From an uncultured Alphaproteobacteria bacterium (GTDB lineage Bacteria; Pseudomonadota; Alphaproteobacteria; Methylaequorales; Methylaequoraceae): a DNA stretch of 64,000 bases. The notes under the pieces were generated by a model. That model saw only the letters and a list, made by a program, of their open reading frames with translations. It was not told the DNA's origin and did no database searches. Shown in pieces: positions 18,232-27,911 of this stretch (the stretch's first letter is position 1; every line of letters begins with the position of its first letter). Made by a program: the position numbers and the translations under genes. The stretch is from NCBI GenBank assembly GCA_902613995.1, contig CACMJG010000002.1, forward strand, positions 138,922 through 202,921, in the 5' to 3' direction.

Positions 18232-19969
18232 GGAGATGTCTGTAAATCCTTGAGTTTTTTATTAAAGAGGAATGCTTTCCAACATCCACAACTTCACCAT
18301 TATTGATGATAACTATTCTGTCGGCATCAATCACGGTTGATAATCTATGTGCTATAATTAATGCTGTTTTATTTGAAATTAGTTTATCCAATGAATCATG
18401 AATTTTTTTCTCTGACCTAGAATCCAATGAGGAAGTCGCTTCATCTAAAAGAAGAAATGGAGAGTTTCTAATAAAAGCACGTGCAATTGCAACCCTTTGT
18501 TTCTGTCCCCCAGAGAGCTTAGATCCGTTCTCACCAATTATTTCATTAAATCCTCTAGGAAATTTTTTAATAAATTCTGAACAGTGAGATTTTTTACAAG
18601 CGTTTTGGAGGTCTGCTTTTGAATATTTATTTGAGCCGTAACAGATATTATATTTTAAAGTTTCGTCAAATAAAACGATATCTTGACTAACTAAGGAGAA
18701 ATAGTTTCTTATAAAATCAAAACTTAAATTTTTAACATCAATTCCTCCAATTTCAATTTTACCTTTATATGGATCAAAAAATCTTGGTAGAAGATTTAAG
18801 AGAGTTGTTTTACCAGCACCAGAATACCCGACCAAAGCAACTCTTTCACCATTATAGATTTCTAAATTAATATTTTTTAGAATAAGTTTTGTTGAATTAG
18901 GATATTTAAAAGAAATTTTTGATATATTAATATTATTCTTTTCCTTTAAATCTATCATGTTATCTTTTGGATGTTTTGTTTCTTTCATTAATGGCTTCTT
19001 ATCCAAAATCTCAAAAACTCTTTCAGCTGAAGCCATCGCTATTTGGAGAGTTGCATTTAAACTTGCCAACGATTTGACGGGTTGATACGCCATAAGTAGA
19101 GCTGTCAGAAATGAAAAGAAAGTACCTGGGGTAGTTTGTCCCTGAATAACTTGGCTTCCCCCAATAAATATTATTGCTCCAATAGCACATCCACTGATAA
19201 TTTCCATCAAAGGCCTTGCTATTGAATTAACCTTTGTTGATTTATATGTAAGGTTAAAAATATTTATTATTTCTTTATCGATTCTTTTTGATTCAAAGTT
19301 TTCGGAACCAAATGCCTTTATTGTTTTTATTGCAGAAAAAGATTCTGACAATTTTGATGTAAGCATCCCAAATCCTACTTGAGTGCTTTTAGAAATTTTT
19401 CTTAATCTTTTACCTATTCTTCTAATAGGATAGATGGCTACAGGAAAAACAAAAAGAGCTAAAAAAGCAAGTTTAGTGTCATGATAGAACATAACGCCAA
19501 TTAAAAAAACAAATGTAAATGAATCTTTAATTATATTTATTATGACATTGTGAACTCCTCTCGATAGAGCTCCTACATCTGCAATGAACCTTGATACCAT
19601 TGTTCCGGAATTTATTTCGTTATGGAAGGACAAATCACATCTGATTGCTGCCCTAAACATTTGATTTTGTATATCTGCGACTAATCTATAACCAATAAAA
19701 CTCATAAAAATTGATTGGATATAGGAAGCTATTCCTTTAAAAATTGCAATAGTTATTACAGCAATTGGAATAAAAACAATTAATGTTTTATTTTTATTAA
19801 TAAATATTTCATCAAGTACTGGTTGCATCATCCAAGCATTTAATGCAGTTGCACCTGCAACAACAATCATACAAAAAATAGAGATAATTAATTTAGAGTG
19901 GTGTTTTCTTACATAATTTGCAAAAAGACGCTTCAGTAATCTGATTGTATTTTTATTTTTTACATTCAT
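18191..19969 (-). CDS. msbA: Lipid A export ABC transporter, ATPase/permease (MsbA type)
   Basis: Half-transporter of 592 residues that flips lipid A core or phospholipid across the inner membrane as a homodimer. The N-terminal six-helix ABC domain (about 20-310) is followed by the ATPase with Walker A GYSGAGKTTLL, Q-loop LVSQDIVLF, signature LSGGQKQRVAIARAF, Walker B FLLLDEATSSLD and H-loop IAHRLST. The gene overlaps the IMPase gene upstream (17 bases) and DUF374 downstream. Position in an lpxK-waaA block supports MsbA rather than a drug exporter. Confidence 0.92.
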   Translation of the reverse strand: MNVKNKNTIRLLKRLFANYVRKHHSKLIISIFCMIVVAGATALNAWMMQPVLDEIFINKNKTLIVFIPIAVITIAIFKGIASYIQSIFMSFIGYRLVADIQNQMFRAAIRCDLSFHNEINSGTMVSRFIADVGALSRGVHNVIINIIKDSFTFVFLIGVMFYHDTKLAFLALFVFPVAIYPIRRIGKRLRKISKSTQVGFGMLTSKLSESFSAIKTIKAFGSENFESKRIDKEIINIFNLTYKSTKVNSIARPLMEIISGCAIGAIIFIGGSQVIQGQTTPGTFFSFLTALLMAYQPVKSLASLNATLQIAMASAERVFEILDKKPLMKETKHPKDNMIDLKEKNNINISKISFKYPNSTKLILKNINLEIYNGERVALVGYSGAGKTTLLNLLPRFFDPYKGKIEIGGIDVKNLSFDFIRNYFSLVSQDIVLFDETLKYNICYGSNKYSKADLQNACKKSHCSEFIKKFPRGFNEIIGENGSKLSGGQKQRVAIARAFIRNSPFLLLDEATSSLDSRSEKKIHDSLDKLISNKTALIIAHRLSTVIDADRIVIINNGEVVDVGKHSSLIKNSRIYRHLHELQFKTKNEKNL

Positions 19970-20747
19970 TTAATTCAGTACATAATTTTTCAATTAATAT
20001 ACTATTACTTGCTAATACAGAATCTACTTGCATTTGACTGCTGTTATAAATCATTTTATTTCCAGAAATATTTTTTAGATATCCACCTGCTTCTTTCAAA
20101 ATCAAATCAGCTGCAGCAATATCCCAATCATTTTTTTTAGTAAAACTTATCGCTACATCCATTGTACCTTTGGCAACTAAAGCAATTTTATACGCTATGG
20201 AACCCATCGTAATAGTATTGTCTTGATTAAAACATTCATATTTCTTTAATTTATTCATTTCAGAGCTACTTATTCCATATTTTGAAGAATAAAGATCTAT
20301 ATTTTGATTTACTTTAATTTTTTTTTTATTGCAAAACGCTCCTTTATTTTTAACTGCTGAAAAAAGTTCTTTTGTTTCAGGGTTTAAAACTAAGCCCAAA
20401 ACAGGTTCATTTTTTTTTATAAGAGCGACAGAGATTGTATATTCTGGTTTTTTGTTAATATAGGATCTTGTTCCATCAATTGGATCTACACACCAAAAAT
20501 AATCAGAGCTTAACCTTGAGCCATCGTCAATGGTCTCTTCAGATATCCAACCATAATTAGGTGTAGTTTTTTTAAAAGAAGATTTCAAAAAATCATCAAT
20601 TTTTATATCCACGTCAGTGACTGGCTGATTTTCTGATTTGTACTTAACCGTAATATTATTTTTGAGTGACATTGCAATTTTGCCCGCCTCTAAGATTACC
20701 TTTTTTGAGACATCCTCAAGAAAGGAGGGTAAAAATGGTTCAGACAA
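19953..20747 (-). CDS. Inositol monophosphatase family phosphatase
   Basis: Mg-dependent phosphatase of the IMPase superfamily. Metal-binding motifs are complete: GWISEETIDD (Glu pair), CVDPIDGTRSYI and NDWDIAAADLILKEAGG. Length 264 is typical. The start is a TTG at 20747, directly behind the pmbA stop, with GGTGG about seven bases upstream; residues 10-35 (ILEAGKIAMSLKNN) belong to the conserved first helix, so an internal ATG would truncate the domain. Substrate is uncertain: in alphaproteobacteria such genes beside pmbA are annotated as 3'(2'),5'-bisphosphate nucleotidase (CysQ) or inositol phosphatase. Confidence 0.88.
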   Translation of the reverse strand: MSEPFLPSFLEDVSKKVILEAGKIAMSLKNNITVKYKSENQPVTDVDIKIDDFLKSSFKKTTPNYGWISEETIDDGSRLSSDYFWCVDPIDGTRSYINKKPEYTISVALIKKNEPVLGLVLNPETKELFSAVKNKGAFCNKKKIKVNQNIDLYSSKYGISSSEMNKLKKYECFNQDNTITMGSIAYKIALVAKGTMDVAISFTKKNDWDIAAADLILKEAGGYLKNISGNKMIYNSSQMQVDSVLASNSILIEKLCTELNECKK

Positions 20748-22088
20748 TTATTTTCCACCAAGAGTTAAGTTTTCTACAAGGCATGAAGGTGCGTTTATTC
20801 CAAAATTAAATTCCAGGTCATTTGCCGGAATTAAAGACATAAATATATCTACAAGATTACCTGCAATAGTAATTTCTGAAACAGGATAACAAATTTCACC
20901 ATTCTCAATCCAAAAACCTGATGCTCCTCTACTGTAGTCACCATTAGAATAATTTATAGAACTCCCCATAAGTTCTGTTATGAGAAGACCTTTTTTTAGA
21001 GATTTTATCATATCAAGTTTAGATATTTCTCCATTTTCCATATATAGATTAGAATAGGAAACAGAAGGTATTGAGGAAGCAGATCTAGTGGCGTGACCCG
21101 ATGGTTCATGTTTTATTTGTTTAGCCGATGCTAGAGAATTGAAGAAAAATTTTAAATATCCCTTTTCAATTAAAAATTTCTTTTTTGATTGAATTCCTTC
21201 ACAATCTGAAATTTTCGATCTTAATTTCTTTGGCATTAATGGATCATCAATTATAGAAATTCGATCATTAAAGACTTTGTTGTTCATTTTATCTTTCAGG
21301 AAGCTAATTCCTTTTACAATTGACTGGGCGTTACTGGCACTAAACAAATTTCTAAGAAGACTCGAAGAAACTTTTGAGTCAAATATTACATCTGACTTGC
21401 AAGTTTTTAATTTTCTAGAATTTAATTTTTTTATTGCATTTTGTGAAACTTCTTTTCCAATTTTTTCAAAATCACCTAATTCATTATAAAACACTTTAGA
21501 TTTATAATCATATTCTCTTTCCATTGAATCCTTTGAACCTGCAAGGACTGCAATTATAAAATCACTGTGAGTTTTTTCCATCTCAATTTCAAGTCCATTT
21601 GACCCAAGAAGACAGATTGAATTTTTTGAATAAGCTATTTCAGCTCCTTCAGAATTTGTAATTTCTTTATTATCTAAAGCACTTTCTTCAAGTTTAATAA
21701 CTTCTTTTTCAATTAAATTCATTGTCGGTTCATAACTGTCACAAATTTCCAACTTTTGAACCTCTTGCTTACTTACTTGTTTAATTTTATCTGATTCAGC
21801 TAGACCACAATACTGATTTTCAGGGACAACTTTGGCCATTTCAACAACTTTTTCAGTTAGATTATAAACATTCTGTTTTTCGAGATTGGTTGTTGACACA
21901 ATGGATTGCTTCTTATTAATAATTGCTCTGATCCCAATTTCACTAGTGGATGATTCTTCTTTTTTTTCAATTTTTCCAAGTCTAGAGGAACAACTTGATG
22001 TTTTTGATTTTGAAAAAAACACATCAGCCTCATGACATCCCATCTTACTCAGTCTATTGAGAATCGTTTTAAGAAAATTTTTATCCAT
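20748..22088 (-). CDS. pmbA: TldE/PmbA-type metallopeptidase subunit
   Basis: Subunit of the TldD-TldE protease complex, which degrades unfolded peptides and matures some ribosomally made peptides. The 446-residue protein has the family N-terminus (NRLSKMGCHEADVFFSKSKTS), LGSNGLEIEMEKTHSD, and a C-terminal beta region ending FGINAPSCLVENLTLGGK, the usual PmbA/TldD tail. It lacks the HExxxH zinc motif, which is in TldD (25539-26942 in this window); this is normal for TldE. It leads the minus-strand block into the lipid A genes and is divergent from DUF4170. Confidence 0.93.
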   Translation of the reverse strand: MDKNFLKTILNRLSKMGCHEADVFFSKSKTSSCSSRLGKIEKKEESSTSEIGIRAIINKKQSIVSTTNLEKQNVYNLTEKVVEMAKVVPENQYCGLAESDKIKQVSKQEVQKLEICDSYEPTMNLIEKEVIKLEESALDNKEITNSEGAEIAYSKNSICLLGSNGLEIEMEKTHSDFIIAVLAGSKDSMEREYDYKSKVFYNELGDFEKIGKEVSQNAIKKLNSRKLKTCKSDVIFDSKVSSSLLRNLFSASNAQSIVKGISFLKDKMNNKVFNDRISIIDDPLMPKKLRSKISDCEGIQSKKKFLIEKGYLKFFFNSLASAKQIKHEPSGHATRSASSIPSVSYSNLYMENGEISKLDMIKSLKKGLLITELMGSSINYSNGDYSRGASGFWIENGEICYPVSEITIAGNLVDIFMSLIPANDLEFNFGINAPSCLVENLTLGGK

Positions 22089-22147
22089 AGAATCTTAATT
22101 TATATTTTAATTTGCTATAAATACAATATGAGAATAGTATTTTTTTT

Positions 22148-22333
22148 ATGAGTTACTTCGTCGTAGGTGGTCTTTATAAAAATACATCTTTCAATGAATT
22201 TGTAGATGATTCTAAAAAAGAAAGGTATGGTCCTTTCGAATCTTATGAAGACGCAAAAAAATATTGGGAAAAAATTTCATGGGAAAACGTAGATAATTGT
22301 AATGTAAGATATATAATTTTACCTCACAGATAA
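22148..22333 (+). CDS. DUF4170 family small protein
   Basis: A 61-residue protein: MSYFVVGGLYKNTSF followed by ERYGPFESYEDAKKYW and DNCNVRYIIL. These are the conserved blocks of DUF4170, a small alphaproteobacterial family usually found near the inositol phosphatase/waaA genes, as here. Function is unknown. It stands alone on the plus strand; upstream (22089-22147) is a short divergent region shared with pmbA. Its last 10 bases overlap the end of ubiA on the other strand. Confidence 0.88.
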   Translation: MSYFVVGGLYKNTSFNEFVDDSKKERYGPFESYEDAKKYWEKISWENVDNCNVRYIILPHR

Positions 22334-23187
22334 TTCTGCAGAATTATTAGAAAAGCAATAATTCCGCCAGTTTTAACATTTGATTTGAATATCTTATCAA
22401 TTTCTATCCCACTTTCAAAATTTAAAAACTGTTTTATAAGCAACGAAAATACGATTAAACTTGAGAGTGTACTTAAAAAAGAATTAGCGTAAGTTACAAA
22501 AAAAAATATCGAAAAAAAAATTGAACTTAATAGGTATATTATACGTAAAGATTTTCTTTTTTTTTCAAAGAGGATTGCCAAAGACTTTAGACCTATTTTT
22601 TTATCTCCTTTTATATCTTGAAAACCATAAACTGTGTCGTACGCTGTTGTAAGAAAAACGCCAGCAAAATATAAATACAATATTGAAAAATTAAAATTTT
22701 CGGTTTGACTCTGATATCCTACTAAAACACCCCAATTAAAAGCTAATCCTAAAATTATTTGAGGAAAATAGGTAAATCTTTTGAATAGAGGGTAGGTTAA
22801 AACTAAAGGCATAATCATAAAACTTAAAATTATTACATTTGTTTGAAATTGTAACAGAACAATCAAACCTAAAAGCAGTTGAAATACAGTAAATATTATT
22901 GATTCAAGGACATTTAATGAACCTGATGCAAGTGGTCTTTTTTTTGTCCTTTTGATTTTTCTATCAAAATCTCTATCAAAAATATCATTAATACAGCAAC
23001 CAGCTCCTCTCATCACAAACGAACCTAAGGTGAAAAGAAATAGGCACTGGAGCAAACTAGCGTTAAGACTAGAATTCGATAAAGCTCCCCAATAACAAGG
23101 CCACATAAGTAGAAAAGCTCCCACGGGGTTATTATATCGTCCGAGAATTAATAAATTCTTGCTTTTTTTTGTAATTTTTTTAAACAT
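22324..23187 (-). CDS. ubiA: 4-hydroxybenzoate polyprenyltransferase
   Basis: Integral membrane prenyltransferase that attaches the isoprenoid tail to 4-hydroxybenzoate in ubiquinone synthesis. Both aspartate-rich magnesium-diphosphate motifs are present: NDIFDRDFDRKIKRT and DTVYGFQDIKGD. About eight hydrophobic helices are seen. The ATG at 23187 (MFKKITKKSKN) gives 287 residues; a TTG further upstream at 23220 would run into rsmE's start region and adds nothing to the domain. Ubiquinone is the acceptor for EtfQO, also in this window. Divergent from rsmE with 25 bases between starts. Confidence 0.94.
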   Translation of the reverse strand: MFKKITKKSKNLLILGRYNNPVGAFLLMWPCYWGALSNSSLNASLLQCLFLFTLGSFVMRGAGCCINDIFDRDFDRKIKRTKKRPLASGSLNVLESIIFTVFQLLLGLIVLLQFQTNVIILSFMIMPLVLTYPLFKRFTYFPQIILGLAFNWGVLVGYQSQTENFNFSILYLYFAGVFLTTAYDTVYGFQDIKGDKKIGLKSLAILFEKKRKSLRIIYLLSSIFFSIFFFVTYANSFLSTLSSLIVFSLLIKQFLNFESGIEIDKIFKSNVKTGGIIAFLIILQNYL

Positions 23188-23212
23188 TATGCTCAAATCT
23201 TCATGTAAAGTT

Positions 23213-23917
23213 ATGCCCAAAATTAGAATATACTTTGAAAAAAAAATTGTAAAAGATCATAAAATTTTACTTGATTCAAAACAAATACATTATCTCAAAA
23301 ATGTTATGCGAAAGAGAACTGGGGATTCTATAATTGCATTTAATTCCAATTATGAATGGGAGTGTAAGCTTGATTTAAATGTTGAAAAGTCGATAATACC
23401 TCTAAATTTAGTAAGAAAAAAAATTATTTTACCTGATATTTGGCTTTGTTTTGCTTTGATAAAAATTAAAAATATGAATAATCTTGTTGAAAAAATTTCT
23501 GAAATTGGAGTAAAGAAAATTGTACCACTGTTCAGCGAGTTCTCGTCTAGAATCCAAATAAATATCAACAGATTTAAAAAAATATCAATTGAAGCAGTTG
23601 AGCAAAGTGATTCATTATCTTTACCTGAAATATCTCATCCTGTGTCTTTACCCGAGCTTCTTGAAGACTGGGATAACGAAAGGATTATTTTTTTGTGTGA
23701 TGAAACAGGGGGAAATCATATATTGAGTGCAAGAAAAATTATTAAAGAATACAAAAAGTTCGCAATTTTTGTCGGTCCGGTAGGTGGTTGGTCTTTTGCA
23801 GATAGGGGGCATTTTAAGGACAAAAAAACTTTCAAAATAAGTCTAGGAAAAAACATTTTAAAAGCTGACACGGCAGCAATATATTCTTTATCATGTGTAA
23901 GGGCTTTATTAGAGTGA
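23213..23917 (+). CDS. rsmE: 16S rRNA (uracil(1498)-N3)-methyltransferase
   Basis: SPOUT-class methyltransferase acting on U1498 of 16S rRNA. The start ATG 23213 gives MPKIRIYFEKK, the usual RsmE opening; ATGs at 23189 and 23159 are in frame but extend into the ubiA start. The N-terminal PUA-like region (HYLKNVMRKRTGDSI) is followed by the knot with FVGPVGGWSFADRG and LGKNILKADTAAIYSL. 234 residues. Its TGA overlaps the GTG start of gshA by 4 bases. Confidence 0.93.
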   Translation: MPKIRIYFEKKIVKDHKILLDSKQIHYLKNVMRKRTGDSIIAFNSNYEWECKLDLNVEKSIIPLNLVRKKIILPDIWLCFALIKIKNMNNLVEKISEIGVKKIVPLFSEFSSRIQININRFKKISIEAVEQSDSLSLPEISHPVSLPELLEDWDNERIIFLCDETGGNHILSARKIIKEYKKFAIFVGPVGGWSFADRGHFKDKKTFKISLGKNILKADTAAIYSLSCVRALLE

Positions 23918-25251
23918 CAGATGTTTTAAGTAAAGAAAATTTGATCGCTAAACTGTCAAGCGGATGCAAGGTTAGAGAAGACTGGAGGATTGGAACCGAA
24001 CATGAAAAATTTGGTTTTAAAAAAAAAGATCTCAGACCAATCACTTTCGACGACATTCAGAAAATATTTAGTGAATTATGTTCAAAATACAAATGGGAAA
24101 AAATAATTGAAAACAAGAAAATTATCGGTCTGAAAAAGAATGCGACCTCAATCACTTTGGAGCCAGGTGGACAAATAGAACTATCTGGAGCACCAGTTAA
24201 AAATTTATTTGAAACATGCAAAGAAGTAAATTTACATCAAGATGAGCTTAATGCTGTTTGCAGAAATTATGAAATTGAGTTTATGGGAATTGGAGTGCTT
24301 CCGAAATGGAAATTATCAGATCTTAAATTAATGCCAAAAAAAAGATACGAAATAATGAGTAAATATATGCCACTAGTTGGTGAAATGGGTTTAGATATGA
24401 TGAAAAGGACAACCACCATTCAGGCCAATTTTGATTTTGCATCTGAGTCTGATATGAAAAAAAAGTTTAGAGTTGCTCAATCTATTCAGCCTGTCATTAT
24501 TGCTTTATATGCAAATTCGCCATTTATTGAAGGAAAACTTACAGAATTTCTAAGTTACAGATCTCATATATGGACTAAAACAGATAATGATAGGTGTGGG
24601 CTTCTGCCTTTTATTTATGAGGATGATTTTTCATTTGAGAGATATGTTGACTATCTGCTTGATGTTCCGATGTATTTTATAGTTAGAAACAACAAGTATA
24701 TTGATTTTTCAGGAAAAAATTTTAAACAATTTTTAGAAAAAAAAATTAAATTAGATAAATTAATTGAACCAGAAATGAAAGACTGGGAAATCCATTTAAC
24801 TACTGTTTTTCCAGAAGTTAGACTGAAATCATTTATAGAACTTAGAGGTGCAGACGGAGGACCTTGGTCTCGAGTTTGTGCACTTCCTGCATTTTGGACA
24901 GGAATTCTATATGATGAAGAGATACTCGATCAAGTATCTAGTATTATTAAATCTTGGAGCTTTGATCAGGTTAAAAACTTCTACAAAGAAGTAAGAATTA
25001 ATGGTTTTAATTCTTATACGCCTGACAAAGAAAATTTGAAAAATTTTTCAAAAAAAATTATTGATTTGTCGTCAATCGGACTTAAAAAAAGAAACATTGA
25101 AAATGCTGGCAAAACTGAGGAATCTTTTTTGGAGCCATTAATTGAGATTATAAAATCTGGCGAGTCGCCTGCTTTAAAATGGAAAAAATTATATTTAAAT
25201 CAATGGTCTAATAATATTGATATGTTATATACAAATAATTATTTTAAGTAA
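23914..25251 (+). CDS. gshA: Glutamate-cysteine ligase (plant/alphaproteobacterial type)
   Basis: First step of glutathione synthesis, joining glutamate and cysteine with ATP. Typical blocks: RIGTEHEKFGF, ITLEPGGQIELSGAP, TTTIQANFDF, YRSHIWTKTDNDRCG and FIELRGADGGPW. I place the start at GTG 23914, whose GTGA overlaps the rsmE stop; an ATG at 23893 in frame would give a 25-base overlap. 445 residues, as expected for this class. Glutathione synthetase (gshB) is not in the window. Confidence 0.94.
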   Translation: MTDVLSKENLIAKLSSGCKVREDWRIGTEHEKFGFKKKDLRPITFDDIQKIFSELCSKYKWEKIIENKKIIGLKKNATSITLEPGGQIELSGAPVKNLFETCKEVNLHQDELNAVCRNYEIEFMGIGVLPKWKLSDLKLMPKKRYEIMSKYMPLVGEMGLDMMKRTTTIQANFDFASESDMKKKFRVAQSIQPVIIALYANSPFIEGKLTEFLSYRSHIWTKTDNDRCGLLPFIYEDDFSFERYVDYLLDVPMYFIVRNNKYIDFSGKNFKQFLEKKIKLDKLIEPEMKDWEIHLTTVFPEVRLKSFIELRGADGGPWSRVCALPAFWTGILYDEEILDQVSSIIKSWSFDQVKNFYKEVRINGFNSYTPDKENLKNFSKKIIDLSSIGLKKRNIENAGKTEESFLEPLIEIIKSGESPALKWKKLYLNQWSNNIDMLYTNNYFK

Positions 25252-25254
25252 TCT

Positions 25255-25542
25255 ATGAATAAATCTGAGAAAATAAGAATTATAAGAACTAAAATAGACG
25301 AGATAGACCTTAAAATCCTCAACCTAATTTCTGAAAGAAAAGATCTTGTAACTGAGATTGTAAAATTTAAAAATAGAAATCAAATAATTGATCAAGAAAG
25401 AATTTCAAAAATACTAGAAAGTTTGGATGCTGAAGCGTCTAAAAGAGGAATACCAAGAGCATTAGTTAGAAAGCTTTGGGAAGGTATGATTCAATCATTC
25501 ATTTCATATGAGGAAGAATTATTTGATAAATCAAATAACTAG
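25255..25542 (+). CDS. Chorismate mutase (AroQ class)
   Basis: Rearranges chorismate to prephenate for phenylalanine and tyrosine synthesis. A 95-residue all-helical monofunctional protein: RTKIDEIDLKILNLISERKDL with the conserved arginine, IVKFKNRNQIIDQERI, and IPRALVRKLWEGMIQSFISYEEE. It begins three bases after gshA and its end overlaps the tldD end by 4 bases on the opposite strand. No prephenate-processing domain is fused. Confidence 0.92.
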   Translation: MNKSEKIRIIRTKIDEIDLKILNLISERKDLVTEIVKFKNRNQIIDQERISKILESLDAEASKRGIPRALVRKLWEGMIQSFISYEEELFDKSNN

Positions 25543-26942
25543 ATTGTTCCTCCGACTGTCAAATTCCTAACTTTTAAGCTTGGTTGACCTACTCCAACAG
25601 GAACACTTTGACCCTCTTTGCCGCAGGTTCCAATACCATCATCTAATTTTAAATTGTTGGCGACCATTGTAACTTCTTTAAGTATTTCAGGACCATTACC
25701 TATTAAAGTAGCTCCTTTTAATGGGCTACAAATTTTACCGTCTATTATTTCATAAGCCTCTGATGCACTGAAAACAAATTTTCCAGACGTGATATCAACT
25801 TGTCCACCGCTAAATTGAGATGCGTAAATTCCTTTTTTTGTAGACTTTATAAGTTCATCATGTTCATATTTACCATTTAACATATAGGTATTTGTCATCC
25901 TTGGCATTGGTAAGTGAGAATAACTCTGACGTCTTCCGTTTCCAGTTGGACTTTGATTCATTAATCCTGCATTTAATCGATCATGCATAAAACCTTTTAA
26001 TATACCATTTTCAATTAACATTGTGTTTTGAGAGGGTGTACCTTCATCATCAATAGTTAGAGACCCTCTTCTTTTATTAATTGTACCATCATCCACTACT
26101 GAAACTTGATCAGAAGCAATCTTGCTCCCAACAAGATCAAAAAAAGCAGAGGTTTTTTTTCTATTAAAGTCTCCTTCAAGTCCGTGACCAATTGCTTCAT
26201 GTAAAAGAATACCTGGCCAGCCAGGTCCAAGTATTACAATTTGTTCACCAGCTGGTGTTTCTTTTGCTGATAATTTTACTATTGCTTGTTCGTAGGCTTT
26301 TTTTACTCCGTTTTTCCAATTACTTTCATTTAAAAGTTCATCGTATAAATATCTGCCACCCATTCCAAAAGAGCCTGTTTCTACTTTATTTTTTTTTTGA
26401 ATTGTAATGTTAATATTCATTCTTACTAAAGGTCTAGAGTCATAGAAAATATCTCCATTTTTTGTAATAACTTCTATATTTTGGTGATTACCGTTCAAAC
26501 TTACTGAAACTTCTTTGACTCGTTCGTCAATTTCTCTTGCGAATGTATTAACTTTATTAAGAAAATTAATTTTTTGAGTTAAAGTCACTTTATCAATAGG
26601 GTTCTCATTTGTGTAAAGAGATAAATTACTGTTTAAATTTTTGAATTTAGGTGGATTGGGGTTTAATTTTTGTTGTTCTTTTACTGACTTTATTGTTTTT
26701 GAAAAAGCTTCGTCTGATAATTCCGTATTATGTGCGAAATTTACAGAATCATTGTTTACTGTTCTTAGACCGAACCCTTTATCCTGGTCATAACTTGCGT
26801 TTTTAATTCTATTATCGTCAAAAAAAATGTTTTCGGAATAAACTTCTTCAACAAACAATTCTCCTTCGTCGAAATTATCCAATAATTCATTGACTGATGA
26901 TTTTATTTTTTCTTCATTCCAGTCTTTTTTTATAGTTTTCAT
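25539..26942 (-). CDS. tldD: TldD metalloprotease
   Basis: Catalytic partner of TldE/PmbA. The zinc motif HEAIGHGLEGD (HExxxH) is present near residue 250, followed by DDEGTPSQNTMLIENG, RQSYSHLPMPRMTNT and the C-terminal GTCGKEGQSVPVGVGQPSL. Length 467 is normal. Both halves of the heterodimer are thus about 3.5 kb apart but in separate transcription units. No recognisable precursor peptide lies nearby, so the substrate is unknown. The 162 bases upstream are shared with coxB. Confidence 0.95.
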   Translation of the reverse strand: MKTIKKDWNEEKIKSSVNELLDNFDEGELFVEEVYSENIFFDDNRIKNASYDQDKGFGLRTVNNDSVNFAHNTELSDEAFSKTIKSVKEQQKLNPNPPKFKNLNSNLSLYTNENPIDKVTLTQKINFLNKVNTFAREIDERVKEVSVSLNGNHQNIEVITKNGDIFYDSRPLVRMNINITIQKKNKVETGSFGMGGRYLYDELLNESNWKNGVKKAYEQAIVKLSAKETPAGEQIVILGPGWPGILLHEAIGHGLEGDFNRKKTSAFFDLVGSKIASDQVSVVDDGTINKRRGSLTIDDEGTPSQNTMLIENGILKGFMHDRLNAGLMNQSPTGNGRRQSYSHLPMPRMTNTYMLNGKYEHDELIKSTKKGIYASQFSGGQVDITSGKFVFSASEAYEIIDGKICSPLKGATLIGNGPEILKEVTMVANNLKLDDGIGTCGKEGQSVPVGVGQPSLKVRNLTVGGTI

Positions 26943-27048
26943 TTTACCTCTATTTATAAGATTAATTGTAAATATATTAATGATTCAAAAAAAATACTAA
27001 TATATAATATATGTAAAGAATTTTTATTAATTTTTAATGAATAATTAT

Positions 27049-27076
27049 TTGTTTTTTTCTAAATGATCATTATATT
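27049..27076 (+). promoter_or_regulatory. Possible sigma-70-type promoter for the cox operon
   Basis: In the 162-base divergent region between tldD and coxB, TTGTTT (27049-27054) and TATATT (27071-27076) are spaced 16 bases and would give a short leader of about 20 bases before coxB. A perfect TATAAT also occurs at 27003-27008 but without a good -35. In such AT-rich DNA these matches are expected by chance, so this is only a candidate. Confidence 0.25.
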
Positions 27077-27104
27077 AAATTATTATTGATTTATGTGTGG
27101 TGAT

Positions 27105-27911
27105 ATGAAATTTTTTACTTTTTTAACAACTCTTTTTGCAGCTAACCAGATTTTTGCAAAAGGTCAACCAACCGAATGGCAGTTAAGTTTTCAAGAAGCA
27201 GGTTCACCTTTAATGCAACAATTAATCGATTTCCACGATTTTGTATTCTGGATAATAACAGCAATCACGGTATTTGTATTTCTGCTTCTAGCATACGTTT
27301 GTGTAAGGTTTAGCGCAAAAAATAATAAAAAACCCTCAACAACAACTCACAATGCAACCTTAGAAATAGCATGGACACTCATTCCTGTACTTCTCCTTGT
27401 TGTTATAGCCATTCCATCTTTTAGACTATTGTATAATCAAAATGATTTCACCAACATTGATATGACTATCAAAGCAACAGGCTACACATGGTGGTGGGGA
27501 TATGAATATCCAGACCACGACGGAATTGCATTTGATTCAGTTATCGTTGAAGATGATGAGCTTGAAGAAGGGCAACCTAGATTATTAACAACTGACTACC
27601 AACTTGTGGTTCCAGTCAATAAAAACATTAAAATGCAGATTACCAGCGACCCTTCAGGGGTCATACATTCTTGGGCCGTTCCCTCATTAGGAGTTAAGAT
27701 GGATGCGATTCCAGGCAGATTAAATGAAACTTACTTTAACATTAAAGAGCCAGGTATGTATTATGGCCAATGCTCTGAATTGTGCGGTGTAGGTCATGGG
27801 TTTATGCCAATTTCCATTAAAGCAGTTTCAGAAGAAGAATTTGCTTCATGGGTTGAGACAGCTAAAGAAGAATTCGCAAGCGATAACAATAATAATTATG
27901 CAAAAAAATAA
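27105..27911 (+). CDS. coxB: Cytochrome c oxidase subunit II
   Basis: Carries the CuA centre that receives electrons from cytochrome c. Signal peptide (MKFFTFLTTLFAANQIFA), two transmembrane helices, then the periplasmic cupredoxin domain with HSWAVPSLGVKMDAIPG and GQCSELCGVGHGFM, which hold the CuA ligands (two Cys, two His, Met, Glu carbonyl). The aromatic patch GYTWWWGYEYP is also there. I prefer ATG 27105; an in-frame ATG at 27093 adds four residues. First gene of the aa3-type oxidase operon. Confidence 0.97.
   Translation: MKFFTFLTTLFAANQIFAKGQPTEWQLSFQEAGSPLMQQLIDFHDFVFWIITAITVFVFLLLAYVCVRFSAKNNKKPSTTTHNATLEIAWTLIPVLLLVVIAIPSFRLLYNQNDFTNIDMTIKATGYTWWWGYEYPDHDGIAFDSVIVEDDELEEGQPRLLTTDYQLVVPVNKNIKMQITSDPSGVIHSWAVPSLGVKMDAIPGRLNETYFNIKEPGMYYGQCSELCGVGHGFMPISIKAVSEEEFASWVETAKEEFASDNNNNYAKK

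Noticed and set aside
27003-27008. Perfect TATAAT upstream of coxB as a firm promoter
   Set aside because: No acceptable -35 at the right distance, and such hexamers are common by chance at this base composition.
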